From JAFEDN01 sp963712715 (GTDB taxonomy: Bacteria; Pseudomonadota; Gammaproteobacteria; Coxiellales; Coxiellaceae), in contig CAVQJI010000022.1 in assembly GCA_963712715.1 (NCBI GenBank), positions 1 to 64,000 on the forward strand: a DNA stretch of 64,000 nt, in the 5' to 3' direction. Of this stretch, positions 8,457 through 18,996 are shown piece by piece; position 1 is the stretch's first letter, and each line of letters opens with the position of its first letter. A program made the translations under genes and the position numbers. The notes under the pieces are model-generated. The model ran no database searches. It worked only from the letters and a program-made list of their open reading frames with translations, and was not told the DNA's origin.

Positions 8457-8882
8457 ATGGATGAGTGCAAGCAATTCAGAACTCTCAAAGAACGTGGTGA
8501 ATACGTTGAGCTTCGCTTCATGGTTCAGGCCATGCTGCATGGATTCCAGGTTTCAAGGCCCTGGGGCGATTCTTCCTCTTACGATGTCGGCCTTGAGTCC
8601 GGTTCGCGTATCTTGAGAGTCCAGGTGAAGTCCACAGCCTACCGCACTGGTACCGGATACTTGTGTCAATTCGCTGCCAGGAACAAGTACTCCGTTGACA
8701 AGATAGAGTTCTTTGCCGCCTACGTTATCCCGCAAGACGTATGGTATTTGATTCCATCTCACATTCTGCTCGGAAGGTCCGGCCAACAGCATGCAATGAT
8801 TTGTCCCATGGAGCCATGCCGGAGACCCTACTACAAATTCGAATGTTACCGGGAGGCGTGGAAGCTACTGCGCGGGGAATAA
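8457..8882 (+). CDS. PD-(D/E)XK endonuclease-like protein of the group-I-intron-associated type
   Basis: A 141-residue single-domain protein. LKERGEYVELRFMVQAMLHG is followed by the nuclease core: Asp43 in SSYDVGL and Gln56-x-Lys58 in RVQVKST, with Glu15/Glu18 in the first helix. A Lys/Tyr-rich C-terminal half follows. This matches the family annotated as group I intron-associated PD-(D/E)XK endonuclease (PDDEXK_5). No self-splicing intron core is apparent around it; free-standing members are common. The frame is intact. A terminator-like leader lies upstream and a REP palindrome directly downstream. The DNA target is unknown. Confidence 0.7.
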   Translation: MDECKQFRTLKERGEYVELRFMVQAMLHGFQVSRPWGDSSSYDVGLESGSRILRVQVKSTAYRTGTGYLCQFAARNKYSVDKIEFFAAYVIPQDVWYLIPSHILLGRSGQQHAMICPMEPCRRPYYKFECYREAWKLLRGE

Positions 8883-8891
8883 ACCTCCCAC

Positions 8892-8933
8892 GCGGGTGCC
8901 CCAGCCTTTCGCGTTCTTTGCGAAGGCTGGGTC
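8892..8933. repeat. REP palindrome, copy 4
   Basis: GCGGGTGCCCCAGCCTTTCG and its hairpin partner GCGAAGGCTGGG. Same orientation as copy 1, located between the endonuclease-like gene and a convergent secreted-protein gene, 3 kb from the RAYT gene. Confidence 0.85.
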
Positions 8934-8962
8934 TTTCAACGGAACTCACCCGGCAGTTGCTT

Positions 8963-9295
8963 TTAAGGGCAGGTGGCCGCGATATGTTTCATCGCGGTCA
9001 CATTCATGTAGTGAGGGGCCATCGGCACGTCCTTGTTTTCCTTCATCGCTTCTTCCTCGGGGACCGCCGTGCCGGTGATTGCCACTTTATGGCCGACGTG
9101 TGGGGCTAGGTCCTCAGTCGACGATACGATTCCCACCGTCTTCGGTCCCTTTCCCAGATTGGTGAGCATGTAAGAACCAGCTGTGGGTCCCGCCTTCAAA
9201 CACCCTGTCATGGTGTGAACTTTGGGAGCTTCTGCGCCCTGAGCAAACAAAAGCACGCTATAGAGCATCAAGCCTGCTATGACTGAAAGTTTCAT
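8963..9295 (-). CDS. Small exported protein of unknown function
   Basis: 110 residues with a clear signal peptide (MKLSVIAGLMLYSVLLFAQG). A short domain with MTGCLKAGPTAGSYMLTN and HVGHKVAITGTAV resembles small OB-like exported domains common in Acidobacteria. The start ATG follows AGGAGG by five bases. Two Cys (in TGCLK and the C-terminal AATCP) could form a disulphide in the periplasm. I cannot assign a function. The frame is intact. Confidence 0.6.
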   Translation of the reverse strand: MKLSVIAGLMLYSVLLFAQGAEAPKVHTMTGCLKAGPTAGSYMLTNLGKGPKTVGIVSSTEDLAPHVGHKVAITGTAVPEEEAMKENKDVPMAPHYMNVTAMKHIAATCP

Positions 9296-9404
9296 ACGAC
9301 CTCCTGAGAAGGAATTTTTCAGCTTAGAACTCCGTCCCGCATCGTACGCTTCTCCTGCCCTCTGGACAACGGAAAGTGCCACCGGGAGCAGGTCTCAAAA
9401 TGGC

Positions 9405-10205
9405 TCACCGAAGCCGGTACGGTCTTCCGCGATACATGCCGACTCGTTCTACGCTGCGGATCTCGACTAGTTGAACGCTGATGTTGTCGCCTCCATCCGC
9501 TTGATTGGCGAGGGCGATGAGTTTGTGGGCGGCGGCTTCCAAATCTTTGCTGTGGGCCACGACTGTGGCAATTTCAGAGGGAGTCACGGCTCCGTGGAGA
9601 CCGTCGGAGCAAAGCACAAGTACATCCCCTACCAGTACCTGATGCTCGCTAGTATCGACGTTGACGAACATCTCGCCACCCAATGACCGGCTGAGAACGT
9701 GACGGGTTGGCGATTCCGAGGCTTCGTGCGCGGACAGCAGTCCCATGCGGGCGTGCTCGCCGGCGACGGTGTGGTCGCGGGTTAACACGGTGGCGTGAGC
9801 GCGGCGGATAAGATAGCAGCGCGAATCCCCGACGTGTGCGATTGTGGCGCGGTCGAACCGAAGAGCACAGCAGACGAAAGTTGTTGCCATTGGGATGCCG
9901 CCTGGTCCCGTCTGCATGCCCGTTTCATAGACTTCCAGGTTCGCAGCTTTCACCAGGCGTGGGAGTAGAGACGAATGGGGTTCTTCCGCCGGAGCCTCAC
10001 GGAATCCGGCGAGCACGCTCTCGACTGCGGTGCGCGATGCGACCTCGCCCTTATCGTGGCCTCCCACGCCGTCGGCAAGCACGAACAGCCAGCCGTGCGA
10101 GCGCACCAGCATGGGAGTGGTCGGAAGAAAATGGCCGAGGTAATCTTCGTTGTGTTCGCGGACCAGCCCAGTGTCCGAAAGGTATGCGAACTGAACGTCG
10201 AGCAT
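9405..10205 (-). CDS. PP2C-type protein serine/threonine phosphatase
   Basis: A 266-residue cytosolic PPM phosphatase. Motifs in order are REHNED, LADGVGGHDKGE, ATTFVCCALR, HVGDSRCYLIR, TRDHT, SRSLGG, LCSDGLHG and GGDNISVQLVEI, giving the complete Mn/Mg-binding Asp set. In bacteria such enzymes reverse Hanks-type kinase phosphorylation, although no kinase is adjacent here. The frame is intact, which is unusual for this block. The permease gene lies upstream on the same strand, about 95 bp away. Confidence 0.9.
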   Translation of the reverse strand: MLDVQFAYLSDTGLVREHNEDYLGHFLPTTPMLVRSHGWLFVLADGVGGHDKGEVASRTAVESVLAGFREAPAEEPHSSLLPRLVKAANLEVYETGMQTGPGGIPMATTFVCCALRFDRATIAHVGDSRCYLIRRAHATVLTRDHTVAGEHARMGLLSAHEASESPTRHVLSRSLGGEMFVNVDTSEHQVLVGDVLVLCSDGLHGAVTPSEIATVVAHSKDLEAAAHKLIALANQADGGDNISVQLVEIRSVERVGMYRGRPYRLR

Positions 10206-10300
10206 AGGATGGAGCGGCTGCTCCGTGGATCAGGATAACAAGGCGACGGGCGGACTCGAAATGAGTCCGCCCGGCTACCCCCTGTTGCCGTGACCAATCG

Positions 10301-12104
10301 TTACGACGCTGCCTGAACGCGGCCTTCCACCAACGTCGTCCGCCCGCTCTTCTTCGACATTCGTGTAAAGAAGATTCCGCCATAGATGGCCCAAACCAGA
10401 GCCACGCCTAAGGCGAGAAGCGGCTCCATCTTCGTTCCGTAGCCCATGAACGGTCCGACCACGTAAAAGATCATGCAAGCCAGATTCGCCAGCAGACCGA
10501 ATATTGGGATCAGTAGATGCTCGAATGACTTTGAACTTGGGGTGATTGTGGTAGCAAACGATACAAGTGATGCAACTCAGCATGTACAGAAGGAACGTGC
10601 CGAAGTTCGAAGCCAGCGTTGTAGTCAGGAAAGTATTCGGCAACGCCGCCATCTTGTCGTGCGTCGTGTAACCAAAGCTGGACCAGAAGCCGTGTGGCAA
10701 TGCGGCAATAGCTGCGTCCGAGGGCGCGCCGCCATCGCCAAAAAACACCGCCACGGTAACGGATCCGACTACTGCGGAAATGATTGCCAGCGTCCAGATG
10801 GCTTTATGCGGGGTCAGGTTCCTGGAGTGAAGTGCCCCCATGGAATCCGGCAACTCTTTGTCTTTGCCCATTGCATAGGTGACACGTGCCCCAGTGTTAA
10901 TGCAAGAGAGAGTTGTCCCGATCAGAGCGAGGAATACGGTCGCAGCCTCGGCCAGCATGAAGATTCGTCCGCGGCCAGTCCCGAACAGGGCATCGCCAAC
11001 TACGATCATCATATCGCCTATGGGGGCTGAGGACGTGGCCGCGTAGCCATTGGGATATCCGGTATTGAGGAAGTAGTTTGCGGCAAAGTATTCGAACAGG
11101 TAACAGAAGCAGCCTTGGACTAGCAGCGATGTGATGACCGCGATAGGCACGTCTCGTTTGGCGTTTTTGGCCTCGCCTCCCATGGAGGTCACAGACTCGA
11201 ATCCGACCAGAATCAAGATTGCGATGCAGGCTTGCACGAACATGAAGCCAAACTTATGGATACCGATGACGGAACCGGCGGTGGGATGGGAAACGAACGT
11301 GCCGGTGGAATCAGCATATGGGTAGTCGATCTTGAACGGAACTTGCTTCCCGGCGGCGTCAACTGCGCATTGAGGTGTGCCGTCGGCGGCGCGGACAATC
11401 GTGTCGGTTGCAGCGCCATTAACCATTGTCTTTGTCGTAGCAAACTCACAGCTGAATGCGGCGCTGGTTTGCTGATCGAACTGGAATGCCACGCTGCCCG
11501 GCGGATGGTTCATCCGGTAACCCAGGGCTACAACCGTGAACACCAGCAGGGCGCTAATCTGAATGACGTTAATGGCGATGTTCACAGATGTTGAGCCGTT
11601 TACGCCTCGGTGGGCAATATAGGCGATGGCGAACGAAAAGATGATGGCCACCAGCATCATGAACATGGGGCCGGGATTCGAGGCGCTCATGAAATTTGGC
11701 CAAATTGTTCCCACCAAATATCCAGATATCACGCCTATCACGCCGACCATCACGCCGGGATAAATCCAGTAATAGAGATGTGAACCCCATCCCACGATGA
11801 ATTTTGCCAGCCTGGCATAGGGCCAAGCCGATTCATGGTTGAGGAAGGATTGTTCGGCGAAATAATACGAGCTGCCGGTGCCGGGATACAGCTTTGACAT
11901 TTCGGCGTAACAGACGGCGGTTGCCAAACACAATAAAGTCGCGAACAGGATGCCAGCCCACATTGAGGGCGCGCTATTGCCCGCGGCCGCCTGTCCGGCA
12001 TACGTCAGCCAAAGAAATGCGCCGGGTGCGATCAGCGCCATCGCGTTCATCGTCAACCCAGTCAAACCCAGGGTTGGTTTCATTTCTACTGGAGCATCTG
12101 CCAT
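10301..12104 (-). pseudogene. APC-superfamily amino acid permease, one frameshift
   Basis: A transporter of about 600 residues starting MADAPVEMKPTLGLTGLTMN with AAGGAG seven bases upstream. It has about 12-14 hydrophobic segments, beginning with the conserved APC entry MNAMALIAPGAFLWLTYAGQ. The GFESVTSMGGEAKNAKRDVP block is the family hallmark. A long periplasmic loop of about 80 residues (near residues 205-285) is unusual. The frame slips near 10,515. The true end is in the next frame, IYGGIFFTRMSKKSGRTTLV EGRVQAAS, with a stop at 10,301. It should import an amino acid or related amine by proton or exchange coupling; the substrate is not deducible. Confidence 0.8.
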
Positions 12105-12308
12105 ATGACTTCTCCTTCGAAGTGGGATTCGGACGTCGTCGTCCGTCTTCTAGCTTGCGTACTTTTTCGTACTGGCGCGGGCCTAGGCTTGGGGATCGAT
12201 CTTCCGACGCCCAAGCCAGACCCCGCATATCGTGAAACAACTTGTCTTTATTGCGTCCTGCTAAAATGTGTAAATTACGCAGACCGCAATCCAAGTTCCG
12301 ACGCACAG

Positions 12309-13606
12309 TTAAAACAGGAAGCCAGCTTCAATAGCGCCACGCGGTTGGTTTGTGGCTGTGCCGCTGCTACCGAAAGCGAAGCCAGGTGTGGTGCTGTTTG
12401 CGGCTACGATGGAGAAATCTCCCCGCACGAAGAAGGCGTCCTTGACATAAGTCGGGGTGATCGTGAATGAAAAGGCGTTGCTACCCGGATCATAGAGCAG
12501 GTTCGATCCGTGCTATTTGCGACGCTTCCATTTGACGTAATATATCCGGCCGGGCTGACAGCGGATATTCCGTGCTTCCAGTCTGAGGTAAGCAGCAGCG
12601 CGCCTCCACTCGTGGAAGCGCCCTGAGTTATACCGATGCTCGCATTCGTCGGTACGGTCGTGTTGCCTGGTAGTAGGATTGATCACCCAATGCCCCTTGC
12701 TGTAGGTGTAGAGGACCTCATAGATCTGGGAGTTGTTCTGATAGAGAGGTGTCCGCGAGGTACTCTTCGTACGCGCCAGCATTCCCGCCGGCGACAAATG
12801 CCAACGTATTTGCAGCGTTGACTGTGTAAGTAAGTGCACCAGTCAGCCATGTGTAGCGATTAGAATAAACCGTCGTTCCAGCTGAATGCGAGGGCAAGCT
12901 TCTTGTGACTGTAATTGAGCTGGATGCCACGATTGACGGCGTTTTCCTCGATTTCCAGAGAAGACCGCGCTCGATGTTCATATTTTCAAAATTTGGAAAT
13001 ATTACTTTCCGCCCCAATTAGCGTTGGCAGCGCGCCGATCTCTACGTTGAAATTTCCCTTAACCAGCTTAAGGAAACCTTGCGGGAACGGACCATAGATG
13101 TTTTCCACGGTTTGGCCAGTCGTGAGCATTGGCGCCTCCGAGAGCTGGTAGGTTCTGTAGGCGCCACCCTAAGGTAGAACTGCCACCACCCGGTGGTCTT
13201 TTGGATAAAGACCTGAGCATTGCTGACATCCCAATGCGTAGCAGAATCGCCCGGGAAGGCGTTGCTTCAGTCGACATGAGGCCGCTCAGAATGCCCGTGA
13301 CCTCTATCTTTCCAAATGGGCCCGCTGGGATTTCGTGAGGAATGGCCGTTTTGCTAGAGGCCCAGCCATCGCTGGCGTAGGAAGAGGTGCCGGCGCGGCC
13401 GGAGCTGCTGCCGCCGGGGCTGCTGCCGGTGCAGCCGGGGGAGTGGAAGCTGGCATGGTCTCGGGAGTCGGGTCGGAGTCTGACCGAAACAGGGGAACGC
13501 CGCAAATGCCACAAACAAAACGCCAAGAAAACACCACCGTTTGAGCAAGAGCGATCGACTTTCGTGTTGTAAACCGTATAGTCGCCATTCGCGAAGCACC
13601 TATCAT
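12309..13606 (-). pseudogene. BBP2-type beta-barrel porin, several frameshifts
   Basis: An outer-membrane porin resembling the BBP2/OmpL-like family frequent in Acidobacteria, read on the minus strand across several frames. After a signal region comes an Ala/Pro linker (PPAAPAAAPAAAAPAAPAPL), then IPHEIPAGPFGKIEVTGILS. Later pieces are FPQGFLKLVKGNFNVEIGAL, FENMNIERGLLW, YTWLTGALTYTVNAANTLAF, YQNNSQIYEVLYTYSKGHWV and FSFTITPTYVKDAFFVRGDF. The protein ends in Phe (GAIEAGFLF, stop 12,309), the usual barrel C-terminus. At least five frame changes and small losses occur. Restored length is about 430 residues. It would form a pore with unknown preference. Confidence 0.7.
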
Positions 13607-13618
13607 GTCGTTCTTCAA

Positions 13619-14415
13619 TGTGGCTCCTTAATTGTGCGTTTTTCTAATTCCTTGATTTTTGTGGCTCGCATTGTTCAACTAAATCGCATACGTATTTGTG
13701 GACGAGTTCTGCGCCCCAAGTCATCAGTCCCAAAAATAGAGATGGCGGACAACTGAAACCAGAACGCGCCGAGAAAATCCTCTCAATCTTCTTGATGTGC
13801 AGGTCTTGAGCTGCCCGCGAAGTGATCGGACTTTATTTGGTTTGACAGCGGGTCGTCCAATTGATTGTTTTTTTGACGGACATTAAAAATACTTTGAAAA
13901 GAAAAATCTATGGGTCGCATAAGCGGAGACGTTAGCTGCTGAAAGCAAAGGGTATGAGAAGTACCGTGTCGGCAAAACGCAACGAAGTTTGAATCAGGGA
14001 AATCTCAATTCGTGATGGCGGGCGAGAAAGGTTGGCCGCCAGTGGGTGCGGTTTGCTTACCACACGGGAAACTTCGGAACTTTGTTCCGCAGGGCCGACG
14101 AGGGTGAGCCGAATCTGTGTTGCAACGCTCTTTCGCCCTTCCAGGGCTTGCTGACTTCCCACTTTCTACCCCGGGGCTTACGCCCCTTCGACAAGCTCAG
14201 GGCAGGCTCTGGGCTGCACTCTCGCGCCGCTTCGCGGCTATCTCAGATTTCTCAGGGAGGTTACTGCGATTACTATGGTGGTTCTATTCCCTTTCGTATG
14301 ATTGGCGACCCCTCCCCCCGCCTATAATTGAGCCACTCTGGTAGGGATTCTCTTCAGGTTGCAGGTAGGTAGCTGTGGAGGTGTGTTTTCGCCTCCTGGG
14401 AGTAGTCAGTTTGCC
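13619..14415. other. Long gene-free stretch with a dispersed-repeat look
   Basis: No coding frame has recognisable composition. At 14,150-14,240 a patch contains ACCCCGGGGCTTACGCCCC, TTCGACAAGCTCAGGGCAGG and GCGCCGCTTCGCGGC. These short self-complementary strings look like dispersed repeats. The sequence just before 14,416 should hold the transglycosylase promoter, but I cannot define it. Confidence 0.4.
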
Positions 14416-15261
14416 ATGAAAAAACGCCTGCAACTCGCCCTGATGGCCAGTTCCGTAACCGCGACCTTCCTTTCTGCCACACCCTTCGTGCAGGCGCAAA
14501 CCCTTGCCCCGGAAAGCATTACTGCTACTACGGACGATAGCGGCCACAAAGTGTACGTGAACGATTCGGTTCAAATGCCCGCAGCAAAACGCTCACGAGT
14601 GTCTACGGCGCGGCAAAGCTCGTTGGTTTACTGGAGCGTCACGTGCCACTGCCTGAAGCCCGTTCCGGCGGCAAATGTTCGTGCTGTCCGTTCGGCTGCG
14701 GATGAGGTGAAGCAGATTCTCGCAAATGGCTCTGGGAATTCGACTTCCCCAGTCAATTCCAGAACTCCGGAGAAGAGCCTTTACAGAGCAGGAAATCGAC
14801 GCTGCCATCGACCAGTCGGCGCGTCAGCACGATGTGGACCCAACCTTGGTAAGGGCTGTCATCAAGGTGGAATCGAACTTCAATCCTAACGCCGTGTCTT
14901 CCAAGGGAGCGATGGGGTTGATGCAGCTTATGCCACAGACCGCGCGCGAATTGAACGTCAGCAATCCCTTCGACCCGCAACAAAACGTCGATGCCGGGGT
15001 TCGCCATTTGAAGCACCTGATGGAGAGTTACGGAGGCGACGTGAAACTGACATTGGCCGCCTACAACGCGGGTGCGGCGCGGTGGCGAGAAGCGCTGGAA
15101 TACCGAATTTCCCGGAGACTCGCAATTACGTAAACCGGATCTCGAACTTATATTACGGCGGTCCCGGAGCTATTTCGCGGACTTTGCGTACGCCGGCATT
15201 TTCGCCGGTGCATGTGGAGCGGGATGCGAGAGGCGTTCTTTACATTAGCAATACTGACTGA
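14416..15261 (+). pseudogene. Lytic transglycosylase (SLT domain), frameshifted
   Basis: A signal peptide (MKKRLQLALMASSVTATFLS) is followed by a short linker domain with DDSGHKVYVND and SSLVYWS. The SLT/lysozyme-like domain is in a second frame. FTEQEIDAAIDQSARQHDVD is followed by RAVIKVESNFNPNAVSSKGA with the catalytic Glu, then MGLMQLMPQTARELNVSNPF and LTLAAYNAGA. A third frame ends it with SAGIPNFPETRNYVNRISNL and VERDARGVLYISNTD. The enzyme cleaves the MurNAc-GlcNAc bond of peptidoglycan in the periplasm. Slips occur near 14,720 and 15,080. The stop is adjacent to the start of the amidase gene, suggesting an operon for wall turnover. Confidence 0.8.
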
Positions 15262-17396
15262 TTGGCACAGGTTCGAACGCGATTACGGGCCAAAGCATTG
15301 AAGAGACATAACATAGGCGACCGCGCGCTGCGCTGGAGTGCGGCTTTGCTGTTTGCGTTGCCGTCCTTGACGGCCTTCGCGAACGCGCATCGATCCGATA
15401 CCTGGGCTCACGCCCAGTTTGCGATTGCCGAAGGCAAGCGTGAAGCGCTGGCAGGAAGCCCCGTTGAGCGGCAAACGCGTCGCCAATACCAGGACGTTAT
15501 CGACTCCTATCGCCGAGTTTACTGTGGCTCGCCAACCTCGACCAAAGCTGACGCCAGTGTGACTGCGGTTGCGGAAGTAATGATGGAAATGGGGCGGCGT
15601 TTTCATGACGCTACCGCGCTGCGAGGTGCTATCAGCGAATTTGAATTCCTCCGTCAGGAATATCCTGGGAGCAAATATCGCTTCGAAGCTCTGTTTACGA
15701 TCGGACAAATCTACGAAGACGATCTGAATGATAGCGGATCGCGCGCGGGATACTCTGGAGGACTTTCTGCGGCGGTATCCCCGCAATCATCTTGCCGATG
15801 ATGCGCGAACGGCGCTCGCGAAGCTCGCCTCACAGCATATCCCATCGAAGATGAAAGATTCGGAAACGAATACGCTTTCCTCTAACGACACAGCTTCAAA
15901 AGACGGCGTAAACGACCCCTCTCTAGCCGGTCGAGGCGCGACAGAACCGCAAAAATTGGCGCACGTAACTGGAATCCGCCACTGGTCGCGTCCTGGCCAC
16001 ACAATGGTGGCGATCGACCTCGATCAGGAAGTTATTCTCTCCTCGCAACGGCTCGAAAGTCCGGACCGCATCTTCTTCGATCTGGACGCAAAACTGGCGC
16101 GGAGCCTGTCCGGCAAAATCGTCGATGTGAACGACGATTTGCTGAAGAGAATTCGAGTTGCGCAATTCAAGTCTCAACGGGCGCGGATTGTCTTAGAGGT
16201 CGGGGAACACTCGGACTTTAGCTGCTCAGTTGAAACGAATCCAGAACGGCTGGTGATTGATCTTAGAAACAGCGATTTGAGCAATAGGGACCTCAAAAAC
16301 AATCAGGTCCAAACATCGGGGCTGCAGGATAAGGACGTTCAGGCTGTGGCGATTCCGTCGCAGGATAGCCATAATTCGACGGACTCAGAGGCCTCAAGAT
16401 CGCCGTTTCGCCCGCAGGTCCTGCCGTGCCAACCAAGAGAATCGTCGAAGCCGACGACGATGATGCGGACGTCGGAGCTATGGCAAGCCTGGAAACGACC
16501 GCGCTACAGGCGTCAAAGAGAAAGACAACAATTAAGAAGATGGACGCGACAGAGTCCGTGACTATCGCTCCTCCATCTCGGCCAATGGCGGCTGCGGATC
16601 GCCAAAAGTCGCGGCAACTGAATGTACGTGAGGCTCAGCCCACAGCAAGCGGCGACCGTTCCTTGATCCGCGCCTTGGGGTTAAAGATTGGGAAAATCGT
16701 GATCGATCCGGGGCATGGTGGTCATGACACTGGAACCATTGGTCCCAACTCTCTGGAGGAAAGGACCTGGTGCTTGACGTCAGTAAGCGACTGGGTAAGC
16801 TGCTTGAATCCCGGTTGGGTGCCGAGGTGGTCTATACGCGCAAAGACGATACCTTTATTCCGCTCGAGACTCGTACCGCAATCGCAAATCAGGAGCAAGC
16901 TGACTTATTTGTTTCGATTCACGCCAATTCCAGCCGTGACCCCGACGCCAGAGGCGTCGAGACCTACTATTTGAATTTCAGCTCGTCGCCGGACGCTCTG
17001 GAGGTTGCAGCCCGTGAAAATGCGGTCTCGGAGACATCAATTCATGAACTTCAAGATTTGGTGAAGCAGATCGCACTTAAAGAAAAGATAGAAGAGTCGC
17101 GAGAGTTTGCCGCTGACGTCCAACAGGAGCTGCACAGTGGATTAGCGGCGAAAAACCCGGGCCTTCGGGATCGCGGGGTAAAGAAGGCGCCCTTTATCGT
17201 GCTGATTGGAGCCAACATGCCGTCTATCCTTGCGGAGATTTCCTTCGTGAGCAATCCCGGCGACGAGCGGCGACTGGAAACTCAGGCCTATCGGCAGAAA
17301 ATTGCGGAATCCCTCTATCGCGGCATCTCCAAGTATGTCAACGGATTGAGCGGCGTGAAAGTCGCCAGCAAGATCGAGAAGACTTCCGGACAATAG
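15262..17396 (+). pseudogene. N-acetylmuramoyl-L-alanine amidase with TPR and AMIN domains, three frameshifts
   Basis: A protein of about 710 residues once frames are joined. It has an N-terminal hydrophobic export segment and TPR-like helices (RGAISEFEFLRQEYPGSKYR). An AMIN domain follows (TGIRHWSRPGHTMVAIDLDQ onward), which targets such enzymes to the envelope. A Lys/Asp-rich linker leads to a C-terminal Amidase_3 domain: zinc His in VIDPGHGGHDTGTIG with Glu in NSLEE, SIHANSS, and the catalytic Glu in ILAEISFVSNPGDE. It removes stem peptides from peptidoglycan. Frame changes are near 15,730, 16,430 and 16,770. The TTG at 15,262 directly follows the transglycosylase stop; the true start could be slightly downstream. 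Confidence 0.8.
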
Positions 17397-17565
17397 CGAT
17401 TATCAGCAGGGATCGAAAAACCATAAACCACTAAGGACACGAAGGAGCACGAAGTCCTTAGTCCCGGGTTTCCTTTGTGTATCTTTGTATCCTTGTTGGT
17501 TGAACCTGTATTGAGGCCGCCTGGAAACTTTAACCGCGATTGAGTAGTCTAATTCTTGGGGGCTT
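17397..17565. repeat. Intergenic imperfect palindrome
   Basis: AACCACTAAGGACACGAAGG and AGCACGAAGTCC face TTTCCTTTGTGTATCTTTGT ATCCTTG, forming a loose inverted repeat. Such CACGAAGGACAC strings look like a dispersed element rather than a gene. Confidence 0.35.
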
Positions 17566-17577
17566 TTGCCCTTTTTC

Positions 17578-18717
17578 ATGAACATCCTCAGATTTGTCCT
17601 CATCGCTGTCATTCTAGCCAGTTCGCTTGCTCGGGCCGCCGACGCCAAGCCTCACCCCATTCTCCCGACGGAATTTGCAGGTTGGACTCTCGAAGGCAAG
17701 GTGCAAGTCAGTAAAGACCCCACGGTCGCCGATCCGGTGAATGCGGCGGTGCTAAAGGAATACGGCTTCAGCGATTTTAATTCCGCAGTCTATCGCCGAG
17801 ATGACGGCCGCAAGTTGACGGTAAAAGCGGCTCACTTCCAAGACGCAAGCGGAGCGTACGGCGCGTTGACTTACTACAAAATTCCGCAGATGCAGAATGA
17901 AAAAATCGGGGATCAGGGTGCTTCGTTTAATGAGCGAGTCCTGTTTTACCGGGGAAATATTCTGGTAGATGCAGTATTCGATAAGCTCTCGGCGATGTCG
18001 GCAGCGGAGTTGCGGGATTTGGCAGCGGTGCTTCCGCCTCCTCCGGGAAACGCTGGAGGGCTGCCGGGGCTTCCCGCGTACTTGCCCACGCAGAACTACG
18101 CGAAGAACACGGCGAAGTATGTAGTCGGTCCCGCCGCCCTCGACAAAGTCGGCGCTCCGATTAGCGCTCTGCTCGTGGATTTCAATGCCGGCGCCGAGGC
18201 TGTGCTTGGAGATTACAACACTCCGGGTGGTGTAGCGCGTCTTTTGCTGGTTTCTTATCCCACACCTCAAATTGCGACGGAGCATCTGCGCCGGATTGAT
18301 GCTGCCAAGCAGCAAACTGCGCAGGGACCGGCGGCGTTGGATCCGCTCACAACTTTCGATAAGCGCACAGGACCGATCATAGCTGTGGTCAGCGGGCCAA
18401 TTTCGCAGAGTGAGGCGAAGTCCCTGCTTGCCTCCGTGAACTACGAGGCCGACGTTACGTGGAATGAAAATACATATCTCGCCAGAAGAAATGATCCCGC
18501 GAACTTTATCGTGAACGTGATCTATCTTTGCGCGATTATCGGCGGGTTTGCGATCATCTCGGGCGTCGCATTCGGCGGGATTCGCATATTAACCAAGCGG
18601 TTTTTTCCCGATCGGCTCTTCGACAGTCCAGAGATGGGGTTGATATCACTCCACCTGTCCGGGGAAGGGCCGGTGGCCAGTCCTGCGAGCGTAAGTCCTT
18701 CAATTAAGGCTCTTTAG
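17578..18717 (+). CDS. DUF6599-type exported/membrane protein
   Basis: 379 residues with a signal peptide (MNILRFVLIAVILASSLARA). The domain starts LPTEFAGWTLEGKVQVSKDP and continues AVYRRDDGRKLTVKAAHFQD ASGAYGALTYYK. These match the acidobacterial family annotated DUF6599, as far as I remember it. A single membrane span near residue 320 (FIVNVIYLCAIIGGFAIISG) is followed by a short cytoplasmic tail. The ATG at 17,578 gives a proper signal peptide; a TTG four codons earlier is possible. Function is unknown. The gene is intact despite its length. Confidence 0.65.
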   Translation: MNILRFVLIAVILASSLARAADAKPHPILPTEFAGWTLEGKVQVSKDPTVADPVNAAVLKEYGFSDFNSAVYRRDDGRKLTVKAAHFQDASGAYGALTYYKIPQMQNEKIGDQGASFNERVLFYRGNILVDAVFDKLSAMSAAELRDLAAVLPPPPGNAGGLPGLPAYLPTQNYAKNTAKYVVGPAALDKVGAPISALLVDFNAGAEAVLGDYNTPGGVARLLLVSYPTPQIATEHLRRIDAAKQQTAQGPAALDPLTTFDKRTGPIIAVVSGPISQSEAKSLLASVNYEADVTWNENTYLARRNDPANFIVNVIYLCAIIGGFAIISGVAFGGIRILTKRFFPDRLFDSPEMGLISLHLSGEGPVASPASVSPSIKAL

Positions 18718-18899
18718 GCTTACATTGCCGTTTTCAGTCTCACAATGAAGCACTTGCTCCGGCTGTTGACGCTATTTGTAAACTATTGAAAATAAAGGTA
18801 TTTATTTCACAAAAATTCCTTGACACCCCCTTTTTAGACCCATAAGATTTCGCCAGAAAGTTTTGACGGTAATCCTCCGTTGGAACTATTCTCCCTTGA

Positions 18900-18936
18900 A
18901 AGAGAAGGTCGCCCATGTTGCCGGGCGGCCTTTTCA
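18900..18936 (+). terminator. Rho-independent terminator-like hairpin
   Basis: GGTCGCCC-ATGTTGC-CGGGCGGCC forms an eight-pair stem followed by TTTT. It lies 190 bp downstream of the DUF6599 gene and also before the convergent regulator gene. Confidence 0.5.
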
Positions 18937-18996
18937 GTTTGGGACTCTTTGGATGAAGGCTTGGGTAGATAGATGTTGCTTGCAAACGTCTTGCGG

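Noticed and set aside
14150..14240. Possible insertion sequence end near the TTCGACAAGCTCAGG string
   Set aside because: No transposase, paired terminal repeat or target duplication could be seen; only short dispersed-looking palindromes.
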